A stretch of 64,000 bases of DNA from an uncultured Aquitalea sp. (GCF_945957525.1 NZ_CAMFLA010000003.1:227607-291606), one strand, 5' to 3'. Shown: positions 49,156 through 60,077, counted from the stretch's first letter. Translations and numbers: made by a program. The notes: generated by a model from the sequence alone, not told the origin.

Positions 49156-50358
49156 ATGAGTAGAACTACATCAAACCTGAAAGATCAGGCGCAGCTTGAG
49201 GCGGCTTTCGAGCAGTTCAATACCGTCTCCAGCCAGCTCATCGAGGCCTATCGCTTGCTGGAAGCGCAGGTGAATGTGCTCAATGCCCAGCTGGATGAGG
49301 CTAACAACCAATTGCGAAAGCAACGTGACGCCAACGCTGAGTTGGCCGAAAGGCTGGGGATGCTGCTGGAAGCCTTGCCAGCCGGTGTTTTGCAGTTGGA
49401 TGCGCATGGGGTCGTGTCGTCGCAGAATCCGGCAGCGGAGACCTTGCTGGGGCCGGTTGCCCCGACAGCTCTCTGGCGGGATGTCATGGCCGGGTGGGAG
49501 CCGGCTGAGGCGGATGGTACTTATTTCCCGACGGCGGCTGATGGAGGGGAGCGGTTGTTGCTTTCCGTGCAGTATCAGGACTTGCCCGCATCCGGTGGCC
49601 GTATTGTGCTGCTGCATGATGTCAGTCGCTTGCATCAATTGACTGTCGAACTGGCACACCAACAAAAACTGGCGGCCATGGGCGGCATGGCGGCGTCGCT
49701 GGCGCACCAGCTACGGACGCCGCTTGCGACAGCCATGCTTTATACGGCCAACCTGCGGCAAGAGGGTTTGCGACCCGAGGAAAGAGCCAAGTTCGTCGAC
49801 AAGAGCCTGGCCCGCCTCAAGGCGTTGGAAGGGCTGATTCAAAACATGCTGAGCTTTGTGCGCGGGCAGGTTGGCGAGTTGGAAGTGTTGGATGTGGGGC
49901 AGTTGGTGGAGGAAATGACAGCAACGTTTTTACCGCAATGTCATGAAAAAGGCATGCGCTGGGATTGTCATGTCGAACTTTCATCTGCCATAACGGTATT
50001 GGGAGATCGCAAAGCGGTTCAGGGCGCTTTGTTGAGCTTGCTGGAGAACGCCTTGTATTTTTCTCCGCCGCAAGGCCGTGTCGGGCTTGCCGTGAGCAGC
50101 GACGCCGGCAGGGTTCATTTCAGGGTGGAAGATGATGGTTGCGGTTTGCAGGGAGCGCCGGTTGAGAAACTGTTTGAGCCGTTCTACACGACCCGAGCCG
50201 GCGGTACGGGTTTGGGCTTGTCCATTGTCAAGAAGGTGATGGATGAGCTAGGCGGCAGTGTTGCCGGCGGCGACAAGCCGGATGGCGGCGCATGGTTTGA
50301 GATGAGCCTGCCTTGCCGGCAGGCTGAAAGCGCGGGAACAACAAGAGAGGGCACATGA
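49156..50358 (+). CDS. FleS/FlrB-like sensor histidine kinase
   Basis: About 400 residues, soluble. A coiled-coil start (VNVLNAQLDEANNQLRKQRDANAELAERL), a PAS-like segment (MLLEALPAGVLQLDAHGVVSSQNPAAETLLG), a HisKA dimerisation motif MGGMAASLAHQLRTPLATAML with the phospho-His, and an ATPase domain (ENALYFSPP, DDGCGL, GTGLGLSIVKKV). The HQLRTPL box and layout match FleS/FlrB kinases of flagellar hierarchies. Their usual partner, a sigma-54 activator (FleR/FlrC), is not adjacent; a STAS protein follows instead, overlapping by four bases. The start could also be GTG 49129. Confidence 0.85.
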   Translation: MSRTTSNLKDQAQLEAAFEQFNTVSSQLIEAYRLLEAQVNVLNAQLDEANNQLRKQRDANAELAERLGMLLEALPAGVLQLDAHGVVSSQNPAAETLLGPVAPTALWRDVMAGWEPAEADGTYFPTAADGGERLLLSVQYQDLPASGGRIVLLHDVSRLHQLTVELAHQQKLAAMGGMAASLAHQLRTPLATAMLYTANLRQEGLRPEERAKFVDKSLARLKALEGLIQNMLSFVRGQVGELEVLDVGQLVEEMTATFLPQCHEKGMRWDCHVELSSAITVLGDRKAVQGALLSLLENALYFSPPQGRVGLAVSSDAGRVHFRVEDDGCGLQGAPVEKLFEPFYTTRAGGTGLGLSIVKKVMDELGGSVAGGDKPDGGAWFEMSLPCRQAESAGTTREGT

Positions 50359-50663
50359 TGAAACCGGTAGTCAAAGTGGATGGCAGCGTAGGCAAATTGG
50401 TACTGGTGGGACAGTTTGATTTCAATCTGCACAAGGACTTCCGTCTGGCTAGCCAGGAGTTGCTGGACAACCCCGCCGTGCAGGAAATCCAGGTAGATTT
50501 CGACCAAGTGCCGTTTTTGGACAGCTCTGCACTGGGCATGCTTTTGCTGCTCAAGGAGCGTGCTACTAGTCAGAAGAAGGCTATGACGCTGGTCAATTGC
50601 AGGGATACGGTATTGCAGGTTCTGGAAATTGCCTGTTTCAATAAAATGTTTACGATAAAATAA
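50355..50663 (+). CDS. STAS-domain protein (anti-anti-sigma-factor-like)
   Basis: A 102-residue single STAS domain. The phosphorylatable-Ser region is FLDSSALGMLLLLKERA, the classical SpoIIAA-type DSSALG motif. The start ATGATG overlaps the stop of the kinase gene. Similar small STAS proteins lie in flagellar and chemotaxis clusters of other proteobacteria. A partner anti-sigma kinase or phosphatase is not in this window. After it a 282-base gap holds AT-rich sequence with no gene I can support. Confidence 0.87.
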   Translation: MMKPVVKVDGSVGKLVLVGQFDFNLHKDFRLASQELLDNPAVQEIQVDFDQVPFLDSSALGMLLLLKERATSQKKAMTLVNCRDTVLQVLEIACFNKMFTIK

Positions 50664-50945
50664 CGATTTGGCGAAAAGTGGCCAATGTTAAGCCAATGTC
50701 GTTTTTTACAATTGATGAAGGGATTTATCGTTTCACTGTTGTGACCTGAGATGATTGTTGGGCCCTTTCCGGCCAGCTTAATGAACAGTAAGCCGCAACT
50801 ATCTGCTAACGATGCATGTGTTGTCGCGTGGCCAGGGCGTTACTGCGGGAGGATGCCAGTAAAAATTTGCGATTGCCCTTGAATTACGATCGATTTTGGC
50901 GGATGACAAGAGTAGTACATTGTCAATTTTGTCAGGACGGGCGGC

Positions 50946-52115
50946 ATGGGCATGGTCGGCAAAAGTGAGGCAACGCAGCAAAACTTGATAGCGACGACGC
51001 TTGGGGCTACGGGCATATTGCTGCTGGCTGCATGGTGGGCTGCTCCGCCATGGAGCCTGGTGCTGATCTCGTTTGGTTTCATGGCCTGGCAGTGCTGGAT
51101 TGCGCGTTCGCGAGGCGGGTTTGCCGAAGCGGAAAGCGAGGCCGAACCGGCCGGGAAAACCGGCACTGATGATGTGGATTGCGCCGGTTTTGTCCGGTTG
51201 CAGTTGCAGGAGGCGCAGGGGGAGGTGCGGCGGGTGCAAGACCTCATTCAGGAGGCTGTGCATACGCTGGTGGGAAGTTTTTCCGGTTTGTCGTCCGAGG
51301 CGGGAGAGCAACTGAGGTTGGCCGAAAGCCTGGCGCGCGGTGATGTGGGGGTGGATTCTCATCGCTTGTCTTTTTCAGGGTTTGTGACCGAGATCGCCGA
51401 AGCCATGAGCAGCTTTGTGGACAAGACGGTGGAGAACAGCCGCTTGGGCATGTTGCTGGTTGAGCAAATGGAGTTGATTGATCAGCAGGTGGACGATGTG
51501 GCTCGGCTGTTGAATGAGATTCACAACATCACCAATCAAACCAATATGCTGGCACTTAATGCTTCCATCGAGGCGGCCAGAGCTGGCGAGCTGGGGCGCG
51601 GTTTCGCGGTGGTGGCGGACGAAGTGCGCAGCCTGTCGGAGCGGACCGCCAGTTTCAACGATCAGATCCGGGATCTGACGCTCAAGGTAAAAGACTCCGT
51701 TGCCGGCGGGGAACAGCTGATTCACCAGTTGGCGTCGCAAGACATGATGTTCACCTTGCAGGCCAAGCAGAAAATGAATGACACATCGGATCGCATCGCC
51801 GCCATTGATGGCGAGATGTCGGAAGTGATCGATCGCCTGCGGGGCGGTGTGCGGCAACTGTCCGATCACGTGAGCGACGCGGTACGCTCCCTGCAGTTTC
51901 AGGACATGGTGTCGCAATTGATCAACCATGTTGCCAAGCGACTGCAGGGCGTGGAAGAGGTTGTGGCGCTGACGGGCAGTCAGGCGGAAGAGGGCTTGGG
52001 GAAGCTCGAAGTCCGGCAGGCGATGGACGAAAAAATCGCCGGCTTGCGCCAGTCCTTGTCGAAAAATCCTGTGGCCCAGGACAAGATGCAGAGCGGGAGC
52101 GTGGATCTGTTCTGA
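50946..52115 (+). CDS. MCP-like signal transducer without periplasmic sensor, with CheZ-like C-terminal motif
   Basis: A 389-residue protein. Two N-terminal hydrophobic segments (residues 14-50, [21 protein letters not shown]) with no room for a periplasmic ligand domain, then a cytoplasmic helical part. The receptor signalling tip is clear: [40 protein letters not shown]. After it, the segment [16 protein letters not shown] has the spacing of the CheZ active site (FQDLTGQ), with both Asp and Gln kept. It lies between the STAS and second cheY genes, so it may tune that CheY. The phosphatase idea is inference from the motif alone. Confidence 0.8.
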   Translation: MGMVGKSEATQQNLIATTLGATGILLLAAWWAAPPWSLVLISFGFMAWQCWIARSRGGFAEAESEAEPAGKTGTDDVDCAGFVRLQLQEAQGEVRRVQDLIQEAVHTLVGSFSGLSSEAGEQLRLAESLARGDVGVDSHRLSFSGFVTEIAEAMSSFVDKTVENSRLGMLLVEQMELIDQQVDDVARLLNEIHNITNQTNMLALNASIEAARAGELGRGFAVVADEVRSLSERTASFNDQIRDLTLKVKDSVAGGEQLIHQLASQDMMFTLQAKQKMNDTSDRIAAIDGEMSEVIDRLRGGVRQLSDHVSDAVRSLQFQDMVSQLINHVAKRLQGVEEVVALTGSQAEEGLGKLEVRQAMDEKIAGLRQSLSKNPVAQDKMQSGSVDLF

Positions 52116-52145
52116 GGCCTGCTGTCTAAACAAAGCGGGAAGCAC

Positions 52146-52511
52146 ATGCCAAAAAAGATACTGACAGTCGATGACTCGGCCTCCATTCGTCAAATGGTGA
52201 CCTTTACCCTTAAGAGCGCTGGCTATGAAGTAGTGGAGGCTGTGGACGGCAATAGCGGGTTGGCCCGCGCGCAGGGGGATCGCTTCGATCTGATCCTGAC
52301 CGACCAGAACATGCCCGGCATGGACGGCTTGTCACTGATTCGCGCTTTGCGCAAGCTGCCGGGCTACCCGACAACTCCCATCCTCATGTTGACCACAGAG
52401 TCCGGCGATGAAATGAAGTCGCTGGGCCGGGCTGCCGGAGCTACCGGCTGGCTGGTCAAGCCTTTCGACCCGCAAAAGCTGCTTGACGTCGTCAAGCGCC
52501 TGGTGGGGTGA
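52146..52511 (+). CDS. cheY: Chemotaxis response regulator CheY (second copy)
   Basis: A 121-residue receiver. Acidic pocket ILTVDDSASIRQMVTFTLKSAG, acceptor Asp in LILTDQNMPGMDG, Thr in LMLTTESGDE, Lys in WLVKPFDPQKLLDVV. It differs clearly from the copy at 46621 (DDSASIRQ instead of [18 protein letters not shown] instead of [10 protein letters not shown]), and resembles CheY of the class found with CheD. Part of the plus-strand cluster. Confidence 0.94.
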   Translation: MPKKILTVDDSASIRQMVTFTLKSAGYEVVEAVDGNSGLARAQGDRFDLILTDQNMPGMDGLSLIRALRKLPGYPTTPILMLTTESGDEMKSLGRAAGATGWLVKPFDPQKLLDVVKRLVG

Positions 52512-52515
52512 TCTC

Positions 52516-52614
52516 ATGTTTGCCGAAGCGCGCCGCTGGTTGGGCTGCCGCGCTCGGGGCGGGCGCTGCCGCAACCGGCGCGTTTGCCTGACTCCGGCGA
52601 AGGAGGGGACATGA
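52516..52614 (+). CDS. Possible 32-residue small ORF between cheY and cheA
   Basis: The ORF MFAEARRWLGCRARGGRCRN and so on to KEGT starts four bases after the cheY stop and its TGA overlaps the cheA ATG. The fit to the gap is tidy and the stop-start overlap would couple it to cheA. Against it, the residue composition (Arg, Cys) is what GC-rich non-coding DNA gives, the ribosome site is the end of cheY, and its start coincides with a copy of the repeated word. I think it is more likely spacer than gene. Confidence 0.2.
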   Translation: MFAEARRWLGCRARGGRCRNRRVCLTPAKEGT

Positions 52615-54827
52615 GCATCGACATGACCCAGTTTCACCAAGTGTTCTTCGAAGAAACCGAAGAACACTTGGCCACAATGGAGTCCGTCTTGCTGGCCGTC
52701 GATTTGTCGGCACCTGACGATGAGGACCTCAACGCCATTTTCCGTGCCGCGCACTCCATCAAGGGCGGCGCGGCCACTTTCGGTTTTGCGGATCTCGCCG
52801 AACTCACTCATGTACTGGAAAACCTGCTGGATCGCGTGCGCAAGGGCAGCATGGCGCTTACCGCATCCATGGTGGATCTGTTCCTGACATCCAAGGACGT
52901 GTTGCAGGGCATGTTGGCGGCGCATCGCGGCGGACCGGCAGTGCCTGCCGAGCGAGTGGCCGATGTCGCCGGGCAGTTGGCTCGTCTGGCTGCTGTCGAT
53001 GCCGAGGCTCCTGTTGAAGCAGCGGCGCCGGTGGCGACAGTCAGGCAGCAGCCCGAAGTCTGGACGCTGCTGATAGAGCTTGATGCCGACGAAAAGGCCG
53101 GCATCCCGGACTTGCTGGCGTCCCTCGCGACGCATGGCGCGCTGGATGTGCTGATGAAAGGCAACGAAGAAACCGCACAACCCTGGGTGGTGCGATTTAC
53201 TTCTGCGCTTGGACCCGATGAGGTGAGCGAGTCGCTGGCGTTTGCCATTGCGCCGGACAAGGTGCGTATCAGTCTGGATGGCGGCGTGGAAGATGACGGC
53301 GAGTTCGGCCTGTTTCTGGACAATAGTCTTGGCAGTGGCGCGCTAGGGCCTGCGGCATCGTATGAGGATGATGGTTTTGGTTTGTTCGAGCCCTTGCCTT
53401 CTGTGGAAGCCGCCGGTTCGGTGGGGGCGCAGGAGGAGGACGGTTTCGGCCTGTTTGAGCCGCTGCCGGCAGCAGGCACGGTCGGGCAGGGCGACGTAGC
53501 GCATGAAGAGGATGGTTTCGGCCTGTTTGTGGCGGTGCCTCCTCCGCCGGCGCAAACCGCTCAGCCTGAACGCCCTGTAGCGAAGAGCGATGATATCGTT
53601 GCGCCCGCCGCCAGACCCCAGGCGGCAGAGAACTCCATTCGGGTCAATATCGAGAAGGTGGACTTGCTGCTGAATCTGGTGGGCGAGCTGGTGATTACCC
53701 AGTCCATGCTGACCCAGTCCAGCCAGGTATTGGACCCTGCCTTGCACGAGCGTTTGCTGGGCGGCATCAACGCCTTGCAGCGCAACTCCCGCGAGTTGCA
53801 AGAAGCGGTGATGTCCATCCGGATGACGCCGATCGCCTTCGTGTTCAATCGCTTTCCCCGCGTAGTGCGCGATCTTGCCGGCAAGCTGGGCAAGCAGGTA
53901 GAGCTGAAAACCGTCGGTGAAAACACCGAGCTGGACAAGGGCTTCATCGAGAAGCTGGCCGATCCGCTGACGCACTTGGTGCGCAATAGTCTGGATCATG
54001 GTATCGAATCGCCCGAGGTGCGCCTGGCCAAGGGTAAATCCGCCGCCGGACGGCTGACTTTGCGGGCGTTTCATCAAGGCGGCAGCATCGTCATTGAAGT
54101 GACTGACGACGGCGCGGGCCTGCCTCGGGAGCGCATTCTCGCCAAGGCCCGCGAGCGCGGCATGACAGTTGCCGACACCATGAGCGATGTCGAGGTATGG
54201 AATCTGATATTCGAGCCGGGCTTTTCTACTGCTGCGGAAGTGACGGATGTCTCCGGCCGGGGCGTGGGCATGGATGTGGTCAAACGCAATATCCAGAGCA
54301 TGGGTGGGCGTATCGAGATTGATTCGATGCCGGATTTCGGCACCACCATGAGCATTCGCTTGCCATTGACGCTGGCCATCATGGACGGCATGTCGGTGTG
54401 CATCGGCGAGGAAACCTATGTCGTGCCGTTGTCTTTCGTGCTTGAGTCGCTGCAGCCCCAGTCTGGCGATGTGAAAACCATAGGCGGCCGCGGGCAGCTT
54501 GTGAATGTGCGTGGCCAGTACCTGCCCATTGTGGCGCTGGGCGATTATTTCGGCATCAGCGGCCATATCGCCAACCCGGAGCAGGCGATTCTGGTGATCG
54601 TGGAGTTGGCCGAAGCCCGAGTGGCGCTGATGGTGGACGACCTGATCGGGCAGCAGCAGTTTGTGGTGAAAAATCTGGAAACCAATTATCGCAAGGTGGA
54701 CGGCGTGTCCGGCGCCACCATCCTGGGGGATGGGCGTGTGGCGCTCATCCTCGACATATCCACCATCGTCAGGCAGAACCAGCGCGGCGCGGCCGCCCTG
54801 AGTCAGGCCGGACTGCTTGAGCAGTGA
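52611..54827 (+). CDS. cheA: Chemotaxis histidine kinase CheA (second copy) with FGLF repeats in the linker
   Basis: About 738 residues. P1 with phospho-His in [14 protein letters not shown] (His48). A linker of about 180 residues with a divergent P2-like segment (about 145-215) and then four copies of an acidic motif ending [10 protein letters not shown] or similar, near residues 226, 251, 274 and 298. P3 starts near 340 ([18 protein letters not shown]), P4 has [27 protein letters not shown] and [13 protein letters not shown], and P5 is CheW-like. The ATG follows GGAGGGGAC; an upstream in-frame ATG (52584) is less likely. It is cotranscribed with cheW four genes before cheR. Confidence 0.95.
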   Translation: MSIDMTQFHQVFFEETEEHLATMESVLLAVDLSAPDDEDLNAIFRAAHSIKGGAATFGFADLAELTHVLENLLDRVRKGSMALTASMVDLFLTSKDVLQGMLAAHRGGPAVPAERVADVAGQLARLAAVDAEAPVEAAAPVATVRQQPEVWTLLIELDADEKAGIPDLLASLATHGALDVLMKGNEETAQPWVVRFTSALGPDEVSESLAFAIAPDKVRISLDGGVEDDGEFGLFLDNSLGSGALGPAASYEDDGFGLFEPLPSVEAAGSVGAQEEDGFGLFEPLPAAGTVGQGDVAHEEDGFGLFVAVPPPPAQTAQPERPVAKSDDIVAPAARPQAAENSIRVNIEKVDLLLNLVGELVITQSMLTQSSQVLDPALHERLLGGINALQRNSRELQEAVMSIRMTPIAFVFNRFPRVVRDLAGKLGKQVELKTVGENTELDKGFIEKLADPLTHLVRNSLDHGIESPEVRLAKGKSAAGRLTLRAFHQGGSIVIEVTDDGAGLPRERILAKARERGMTVADTMSDVEVWNLIFEPGFSTAAEVTDVSGRGVGMDVVKRNIQSMGGRIEIDSMPDFGTTMSIRLPLTLAIMDGMSVCIGEETYVVPLSFVLESLQPQSGDVKTIGGRGQLVNVRGQYLPIVALGDYFGISGHIANPEQAILVIVELAEARVALMVDDLIGQQQFVVKNLETNYRKVDGVSGATILGDGRVALILDISTIVRQNQRGAAALSQAGLLEQ

Positions 54828-54838
54828 GGGGGCGTGCA

Positions 54839-55339
54839 ATGAGCGCGGCTGAACAGATGGACCGGCTCACGGTGGGCAATCGCAACAGTCGCGAGTTGCT
54901 GATCTTTACCGTGGGGCATGAGGAATACGGCATCGATATTCTCAAGGTGCAGGAAATACGCGGCTATGACGCGGTGACTCGCATCGCCAACGCGCCGGAT
55001 TTTATCAAGGGCGTGATCAACCTGCGCGGCAGCATCGTGCCCATAGTCGACATGCGCATCAAGTTCGGCCTGGGCGAGCCGGTGTACAACCAGTTCACCG
55101 TGGTGATCATCCTGAATATTCTCCAGCGCACGGTAGGCATGGTGGTGGACGGCGTGTCGGATGTCATCCAGCTGGAGCCCGGCGATTTGCGGCCTCCGCC
55201 CGAACTGGGGGCCATGGTGGATACCGCCTATATCGAAGGCTTGGGCGCGCTGGAGGAGCGGATGGTGATCATCGTCGATATCGAGCGAATGATGAGCAGT
55301 GATGAAATGGCCCTGGTGGACGCAAGCAACCGAGGCTGA
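54839..55339 (+). CDS. cheW: Chemotaxis coupling protein CheW
   Basis: A 166-residue single CheW domain: [56 protein letters not shown] is the family core, and [18 protein letters not shown] closes it. It bridges receptors and CheA. It follows cheA by 11 bases. It is the only cheW in the window, so the cheA of the minus-strand cluster must use this CheW, the CheV proteins or another copy. Confidence 0.95.
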   Translation: MSAAEQMDRLTVGNRNSRELLIFTVGHEEYGIDILKVQEIRGYDAVTRIANAPDFIKGVINLRGSIVPIVDMRIKFGLGEPVYNQFTVVIILNILQRTVGMVVDGVSDVIQLEPGDLRPPPELGAMVDTAYIEGLGALEERMVIIVDIERMMSSDEMALVDASNRG

Positions 55340-55370
55340 CGGCAGGCAACAAGGCAAGGGAGACGGGGAT

Positions 55371-58148
55371 ATGAACAGCATGAAAATCAAACACCGGTTG
55401 CTGCTGGGTTTCGGTTTACTGGTGGCGGTGATTGTGGCCGCACTGGGCGTGGCGGTAACGCAGATTCGCGCTTTGGAGTCGAATATCGACGAAATGGCCA
55501 ATGTGCATGTGCCGCGAGCGGCTTCGGCCAACAAGGTGGTGGATAACGTCAACCAGATAGCGCGCGCTACGCGCACCCTGTTGCTGACAAGCGATCCCGC
55601 CATCATCAGTGATCAGCATAATAAAATCTCCGAATCCGACGCGATCATCAAGTCCGATCTGCAAAGCCTTGCGCAAGGCATTCCGGAAGGCGGCCTGGCG
55701 CTGTTCGAGGCGGTCAAATCGATAGACGCGCAGAATCGGCAGCAAACCGCTCAGTTGAATCAATTGCTGGCGGACGGCAAGAACGATGAGGCAAGAGAGT
55801 TTCTCTTCAAGTCGCTGCGGGAAACACAGCTGGTGTATCTGAAGGCCATCGGCGATTACATCAGTTTTGAAGAAAGCCTCTCGAAAAAGATAGCTGAAGA
55901 TACCCTGCGTCAGGCCAAAACGTCTGAACAGGAAATGCTGATGGCCATGGCGCTGGCTGTATTGATCGCGCTGATCGCAGGCTGGATGCTGACGCGCTCC
56001 ATCATGCGCCAGCTGGGTGGCGAGCCTGATGTGGCGGTCAAATTGATGCAGGAGCTGGCAGAGGGCGAGGTCACCACGGAGTTGCGCGTTGCCGATGGCG
56101 ATACGACCAGCCTGTTCGCCTACATGAAGCAAGCGGCGGACAAAGCAGTGGAAAACATCCGGGTGCGCAATGCGCTGGACAACTCCGCCACCAACATGAT
56201 GATTGCCGACGCCGAATACAAAGTGGTGTACGCCAATCAGTCCGTGATCAATATGTTTGCCCAGGCCGAAGCCGATATCCGCAGGGATTTGCCGCAATTC
56301 TCCTCGCGGGCCTTGCTGGGCAGCAGCATTGATACCTTCCACAAAAATCCGTCTTACCAGCACAACCTGATGCAACAGCAGCGCGGCCCGCACAAGGGCA
56401 CGATTATGGTGGGCGGCCGCACCTTCGGCCTGATCATGACCCCGGTGTTCGGCCGCAATGGTGACCGGCTGGGCTTTGGCGTGGAGTGGATAGACCGGAC
56501 TGCGGAGCTGGCGGCCAAGTCGGCCGAAGAGGCGCGCAGCGCGGCGGAGCGGGCGCTGGCCGCGGAAAACGCCCGCATCCGCAGCGCGCTGGACAACGTT
56601 ACGACCAATGTGATGATCGCCGACAACGATCGCAACATCATCTATGCCAACCATAGCGTGATGGAGATGCTGACTCACGCCGAGGCCGACTTGCGCAAGG
56701 CCCTGCCCAATTTCAGCGTGCGCGGCATGCTGGGCAGCAATATGGACATTTTTCATCGCAATCCTGCGCACCAGCGCGAGCTGCTGGCCAATCTGCGCGG
56801 CACCTATCGCGCGCAGATCGCCGTGGGCGGACGTCATTTCTCACTGGTGGCCAACCCGGTGTTCGACACCGAGGGCGTTCGTCTGGGCTCGGTGGTCGAA
56901 TGGAAAGATCGCACGCTTGAGGTGGATATCGAGCAGGAAGTCGCCTCCATCGTCAATGCCGCGGCCCGCGGCGATTACAGCGTGCGCCTCAAGAGCGAGG
57001 GCAAGCAGGGTTTCTTCCTGCAACTGAGCGAGGGCATCAACCAATTGCTGGCCTCTACCAGTCAGGCGCTGGAAGACATTGCCGGCGTGCTGGGCAATCT
57101 GGCGCAGGGCGATCTGACGCATACCATCCACAACGACTACGACGGCATGCTCGGACGCCTGAAGAGCGATACCAACAGCACGGTGGACCGGCTCAAGGAC
57201 ATCGTACTGAACATCAAAGAGTCCACCGACGCCATCAATACGGCGTCTCAAGAGATTGCCGCCGGCAACGCCAACCTGTCCGGCCGTACGGAGCAACAGG
57301 CTGCCAGCCTGGAGGAGACAGCCTCCAGCATGGAAGAGATCACCAGCACCGTGCGCCAGAATGCCGAAAACGCCAAGAAAGCCAATTCGCTGGCCATCGG
57401 CGCGTCCGACATTGCCGCGCGCGGCGGGCGCGTGGTGGGCGATGTGGTGTCCACTATGAATGAAATCAACGACAGCGCGAAGAAAATCGTCGACATCATC
57501 AGCGTGATCGACGGCATCGCTTTCCAGACCAATATTCTGGCGCTTAACGCTGCGGTGGAAGCCGCGCGCGCCGGCGAACAGGGCCGGGGTTTCGCTGTGG
57601 TAGCCAGCGAGGTGCGCAATCTGGCGCAGCGCTCCGCCGCCGCCGCCAAGGAAATCAAGTCGCTGATCGGCAACTCGGTGGAAAAGGTGGAATCCGGCAG
57701 CCGTCTGGTTGATGAGGCGGGACGCACCATGGATGAAATCGTGGTGTCCATCCGCCGCGTCGCCGACATTATGAGCGATATTTCCGCGGCATCCATCGAG
57801 CAGAGCTCCGGCATTGAGCAGGTGAATCTTGCCGTAACGCAAATGGACGAAAACACGCAGAAGAACGCTGCGCTGGTGGAAGAGGCCGCCGCCGCCGCCG
57901 AATCGCTGGAAGAGCAGGCGCGACATTTGGCCGACGCGGTTTCCATTTTCCGGGTTGACGGTCTGGCGCATTCGCCAGCCCGACGCGCATCATCGCCGTC
58001 GACGGCGCATGGCCTTGTCAACGGAGCGCGCCATGCCTCGCCGGCGAAGGGGGTGCAGGTCAAGCCTGTTGCAGCGCGGGCCGCCATGTCGGCTGAGCGG
58101 GTGAAGCCCGCTGCTTCGCAGGGCGACGACGAGTGGGAAGAGTTCTGA
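55371..58148 (+). CDS. Methyl-accepting chemotaxis protein with two tandem PAS domains
   Basis: About 925 residues. N-terminal membrane helix, a four-helix-bundle periplasmic domain (about 35-190), a second membrane helix ([18 protein letters not shown]), then two PAS domains as a tandem duplication of about 138 residues, starting near 265 ([20 protein letters not shown]) and 403 ([20 protein letters not shown]). A HAMP-like segment follows, and the signalling tip is [32 protein letters not shown]. The C-terminus ends in DDEWEEF, matching the aromatic pentapeptide that tethers CheR and CheB. The two PAS domains suggest sensing of redox or a small cytoplasmic ligand. The start at 55371 follows GGGAGACGGGGAT. 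Confidence 0.93.
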   Translation: MNSMKIKHRLLLGFGLLVAVIVAALGVAVTQIRALESNIDEMANVHVPRAASANKVVDNVNQIARATRTLLLTSDPAIISDQHNKISESDAIIKSDLQSLAQGIPEGGLALFEAVKSIDAQNRQQTAQLNQLLADGKNDEAREFLFKSLRETQLVYLKAIGDYISFEESLSKKIAEDTLRQAKTSEQEMLMAMALAVLIALIAGWMLTRSIMRQLGGEPDVAVKLMQELAEGEVTTELRVADGDTTSLFAYMKQAADKAVENIRVRNALDNSATNMMIADAEYKVVYANQSVINMFAQAEADIRRDLPQFSSRALLGSSIDTFHKNPSYQHNLMQQQRGPHKGTIMVGGRTFGLIMTPVFGRNGDRLGFGVEWIDRTAELAAKSAEEARSAAERALAAENARIRSALDNVTTNVMIADNDRNIIYANHSVMEMLTHAEADLRKALPNFSVRGMLGSNMDIFHRNPAHQRELLANLRGTYRAQIAVGGRHFSLVANPVFDTEGVRLGSVVEWKDRTLEVDIEQEVASIVNAAARGDYSVRLKSEGKQGFFLQLSEGINQLLASTSQALEDIAGVLGNLAQGDLTHTIHNDYDGMLGRLKSDTNSTVDRLKDIVLNIKESTDAINTASQEIAAGNANLSGRTEQQAASLEETASSMEEITSTVRQNAENAKKANSLAIGASDIAARGGRVVGDVVSTMNEINDSAKKIVDIISVIDGIAFQTNILALNAAVEAARAGEQGRGFAVVASEVRNLAQRSAAAAKEIKSLIGNSVEKVESGSRLVDEAGRTMDEIVVSIRRVADIMSDISAASIEQSSGIEQVNLAVTQMDENTQKNAALVEEAAAAAESLEEQARHLADAVSIFRVDGLAHSPARRASSPSTAHGLVNGARHASPAKGVQVKPVAARAAMSAERVKPAASQGDDEWEEF

Positions 58149-58162
58149 TTGCGGGGTGAGCG

Positions 58163-58996
58163 ATGGCGGATCCTCGCGATCTCAAATTCACGCTGACCGA
58201 TTTCCGCCGTGTCAGGAAGATGGTGTATCAGCGGGTGGGCATCGCGCTGAACGACAGCAAAACTCACATGGCGTATTCGCGGCTGGCCCGTCGGGTGCGC
58301 CAGCATGGTCTGAAGCGCTTTGCCGATTATCTGGACATGCTGGAGGGGGCTGAGGCGTCGCCGGAGTGGCAGCACTTCATCAATGCGCTAACGACCAACC
58401 TGACCGCGTTTTTCCGCGAGCCGCATCATTTCGATACTTTGAAACAGCATGCGCAAGAGCGTTTGCGCGCAGGGCGCCCCTACAATGTGTGGAGTTCGGC
58501 GTCGTCCACCGGTGAGGAGCCGTACTCCATCGCTTTGACGCTGCTGCAGGTGCCGGGAGTCTCGTTGGCCAATACCCACATCGTGGCTTCGGACATCGAT
58601 ACCCAAGTGCTGCAGCATGCATCGGCCGGCGTTTACGACGCAGAGCGGGTGGCGAGCCTTGCTCCGGCCTTGCTGCACCGTTTTTTCCTGCGCGGGGTAG
58701 GGCGCAATGAGGGCAAAGTGCGCCTGAAGCGGGAGTTGAGACAGTATCTGGAGTTTTACCAGTTCAATCTGGTACAGGAGAGCTGGCCGCAGATGGGACC
58801 GTTCGACGCCATCTTCTGCCGCAACGTGCTGATTTATTTCGATAAGCCGACCCAGGCGAGAATACTGCGGCAGATGGCGGAATGCCTGATGCCTGATGGC
58901 CTGCTGTTTCTGGGGCATTCGGAAAACATCCAACACATCTGCGATGCTTTCCAGCCTTGCGGCCGCACCGTTTACCGGCGGGTGAACCATGACTGA
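58163..58996 (+). CDS. cheR: Chemotaxis protein methyltransferase CheR
   Basis: A 277-residue S-adenosylmethionine-dependent enzyme that methylates receptor glutamates. N-terminal helical domain, then the SAM-binding site with [18 protein letters not shown], and [22 protein letters not shown], the CheR signature. It starts 14 bases after the receptor gene, whose pentapeptide it would bind, and overlaps cheB by eight bases. Confidence 0.96.
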   Translation: MADPRDLKFTLTDFRRVRKMVYQRVGIALNDSKTHMAYSRLARRVRQHGLKRFADYLDMLEGAEASPEWQHFINALTTNLTAFFREPHHFDTLKQHAQERLRAGRPYNVWSSASSTGEEPYSIALTLLQVPGVSLANTHIVASDIDTQVLQHASAGVYDAERVASLAPALLHRFFLRGVGRNEGKVRLKRELRQYLEFYQFNLVQESWPQMGPFDAIFCRNVLIYFDKPTQARILRQMAECLMPDGLLFLGHSENIQHICDAFQPCGRTVYRRVNHD

Positions 58997-60077
58997 CAAC
59001 AAGAATACGATGGGTCAACCCAAGATTCGCATCGTGGTGGTGGACGACTCCGCCCTGATTCGCAGCCTGCTGACGACCATTATCAACGAAGCGCCGGACA
59101 TGGAAGTGGTGGCCACAGCCTCCGATCCCATCGTGGCGCGTGAGCGCATCCGGGAGACCAACCCGGACATGATCACGCTGGATGTGGAGATGCCGCGCAT
59201 GGACGGTATCGAATTCCTGCGCCGCTTGATGCGCCTTCGGCCAACCCCAGTGCTGATGATTTCTTCGCTGACGCAGGCCGGCTCGGAGACCACCCTGACC
59301 GCCCTGGAGCTGGGCGCGGTGGATTTCCTGCCCAAGCCGACGCTGGATGTCAGCCGTACCATGCAGACTTATGCCGACGATATCCGCGACAAGATTCGCA
59401 CTGTCGCCGCAGCCCGGCTGAAGCGGCCGCTGTTGTTTCGCCAGCCGCAGTCGTCCGCGCCCAAGCTGGCCTCAACCAAGCTGGCCGGCAATGCGCTGAT
59501 TGCTGTGGGCGCCTCCACCGGCGGCACCGAAGCCATCAAGGAATTTCTCTCAGGCTTACCGGCCGATTGTCCGCCAGTGCTGATCGTGCAGCACATGCCC
59601 GAGCATTTCACCCTGTCTTTCGCCAAACGGCTGGACGGCTGCAGTCCCATGGGAGTGAAGGAGGCCGAGGATGGGGAGCCGGTGTGTCGCGGCATGGCCT
59701 ATATCGCGCCGGGACACTCGCACATGGTGCTGCGCAAAGGCGGGGGGGGATTCACCATCGGGCTGGAGCAGACCGATCCGGTCAATCGGCATCGCCCGGC
59801 GGTGGATGTGCTGTTTGATTCTGTTGCCCGCTACGCAGGCGCGCAGACGGTAGCGGTCATCATGACCGGCATGGGCAAGGACGGCGCGCAGGGGATGCTC
59901 CGCCTGCGCGAGGCCGGTGCGGTGACCTTTGCGCAAGATGAAGCCTCCTGCGTGGTGTACGGCATGCCGCGCGAAGCCATGCAGGTGGGGGCGGCCATGC
60001 AGGCTTACCCGCTGGAGCAACTAGCCGACAAGGTCATGGAAGCCTTGCAAGGCGGCTTTGCCCGGAGAGCGACATGA
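58989..60077 (+). CDS. cheB: Chemotaxis methylesterase/response regulator CheB
   Basis: A 362-residue protein. Receiver domain residues 10-135 with [13 protein letters not shown] and acceptor Asp in [17 protein letters not shown]; methylesterase domain residues 165-355 with the catalytic Ser in [13 protein letters not shown], His in VQHMPEHFT and Asp in [12 protein letters not shown]. It removes receptor methyl groups and may deamidate. Overlaps cheR and cheD by a few bases. Confidence 0.96.
   Translation: MTDNKNTMGQPKIRIVVVDDSALIRSLLTTIINEAPDMEVVATASDPIVARERIRETNPDMITLDVEMPRMDGIEFLRRLMRLRPTPVLMISSLTQAGSETTLTALELGAVDFLPKPTLDVSRTMQTYADDIRDKIRTVAAARLKRPLLFRQPQSSAPKLASTKLAGNALIAVGASTGGTEAIKEFLSGLPADCPPVLIVQHMPEHFTLSFAKRLDGCSPMGVKEAEDGEPVCRGMAYIAPGHSHMVLRKGGGGFTIGLEQTDPVNRHRPAVDVLFDSVARYAGAQTVAVIMTGMGKDGAQGMLRLREAGAVTFAQDEASCVVYGMPREAMQVGAAMQAYPLEQLADKVMEALQGGFARRAT

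Noticed and set aside
48979..49156. Sigma-28 promoter for the chemotaxis clusters
   Set aside because: I searched both strands of the divergent gap for TAAA-N15-GCCGATAA-like elements and found no acceptable match, so no promoter is called there.
52516..52614. Small conserved chemotaxis protein between cheY and cheA
   Set aside because: The spacing is attractive, but composition and the coincidence of its start with the repeated word make spacer more likely. Kept as a low-confidence feature.
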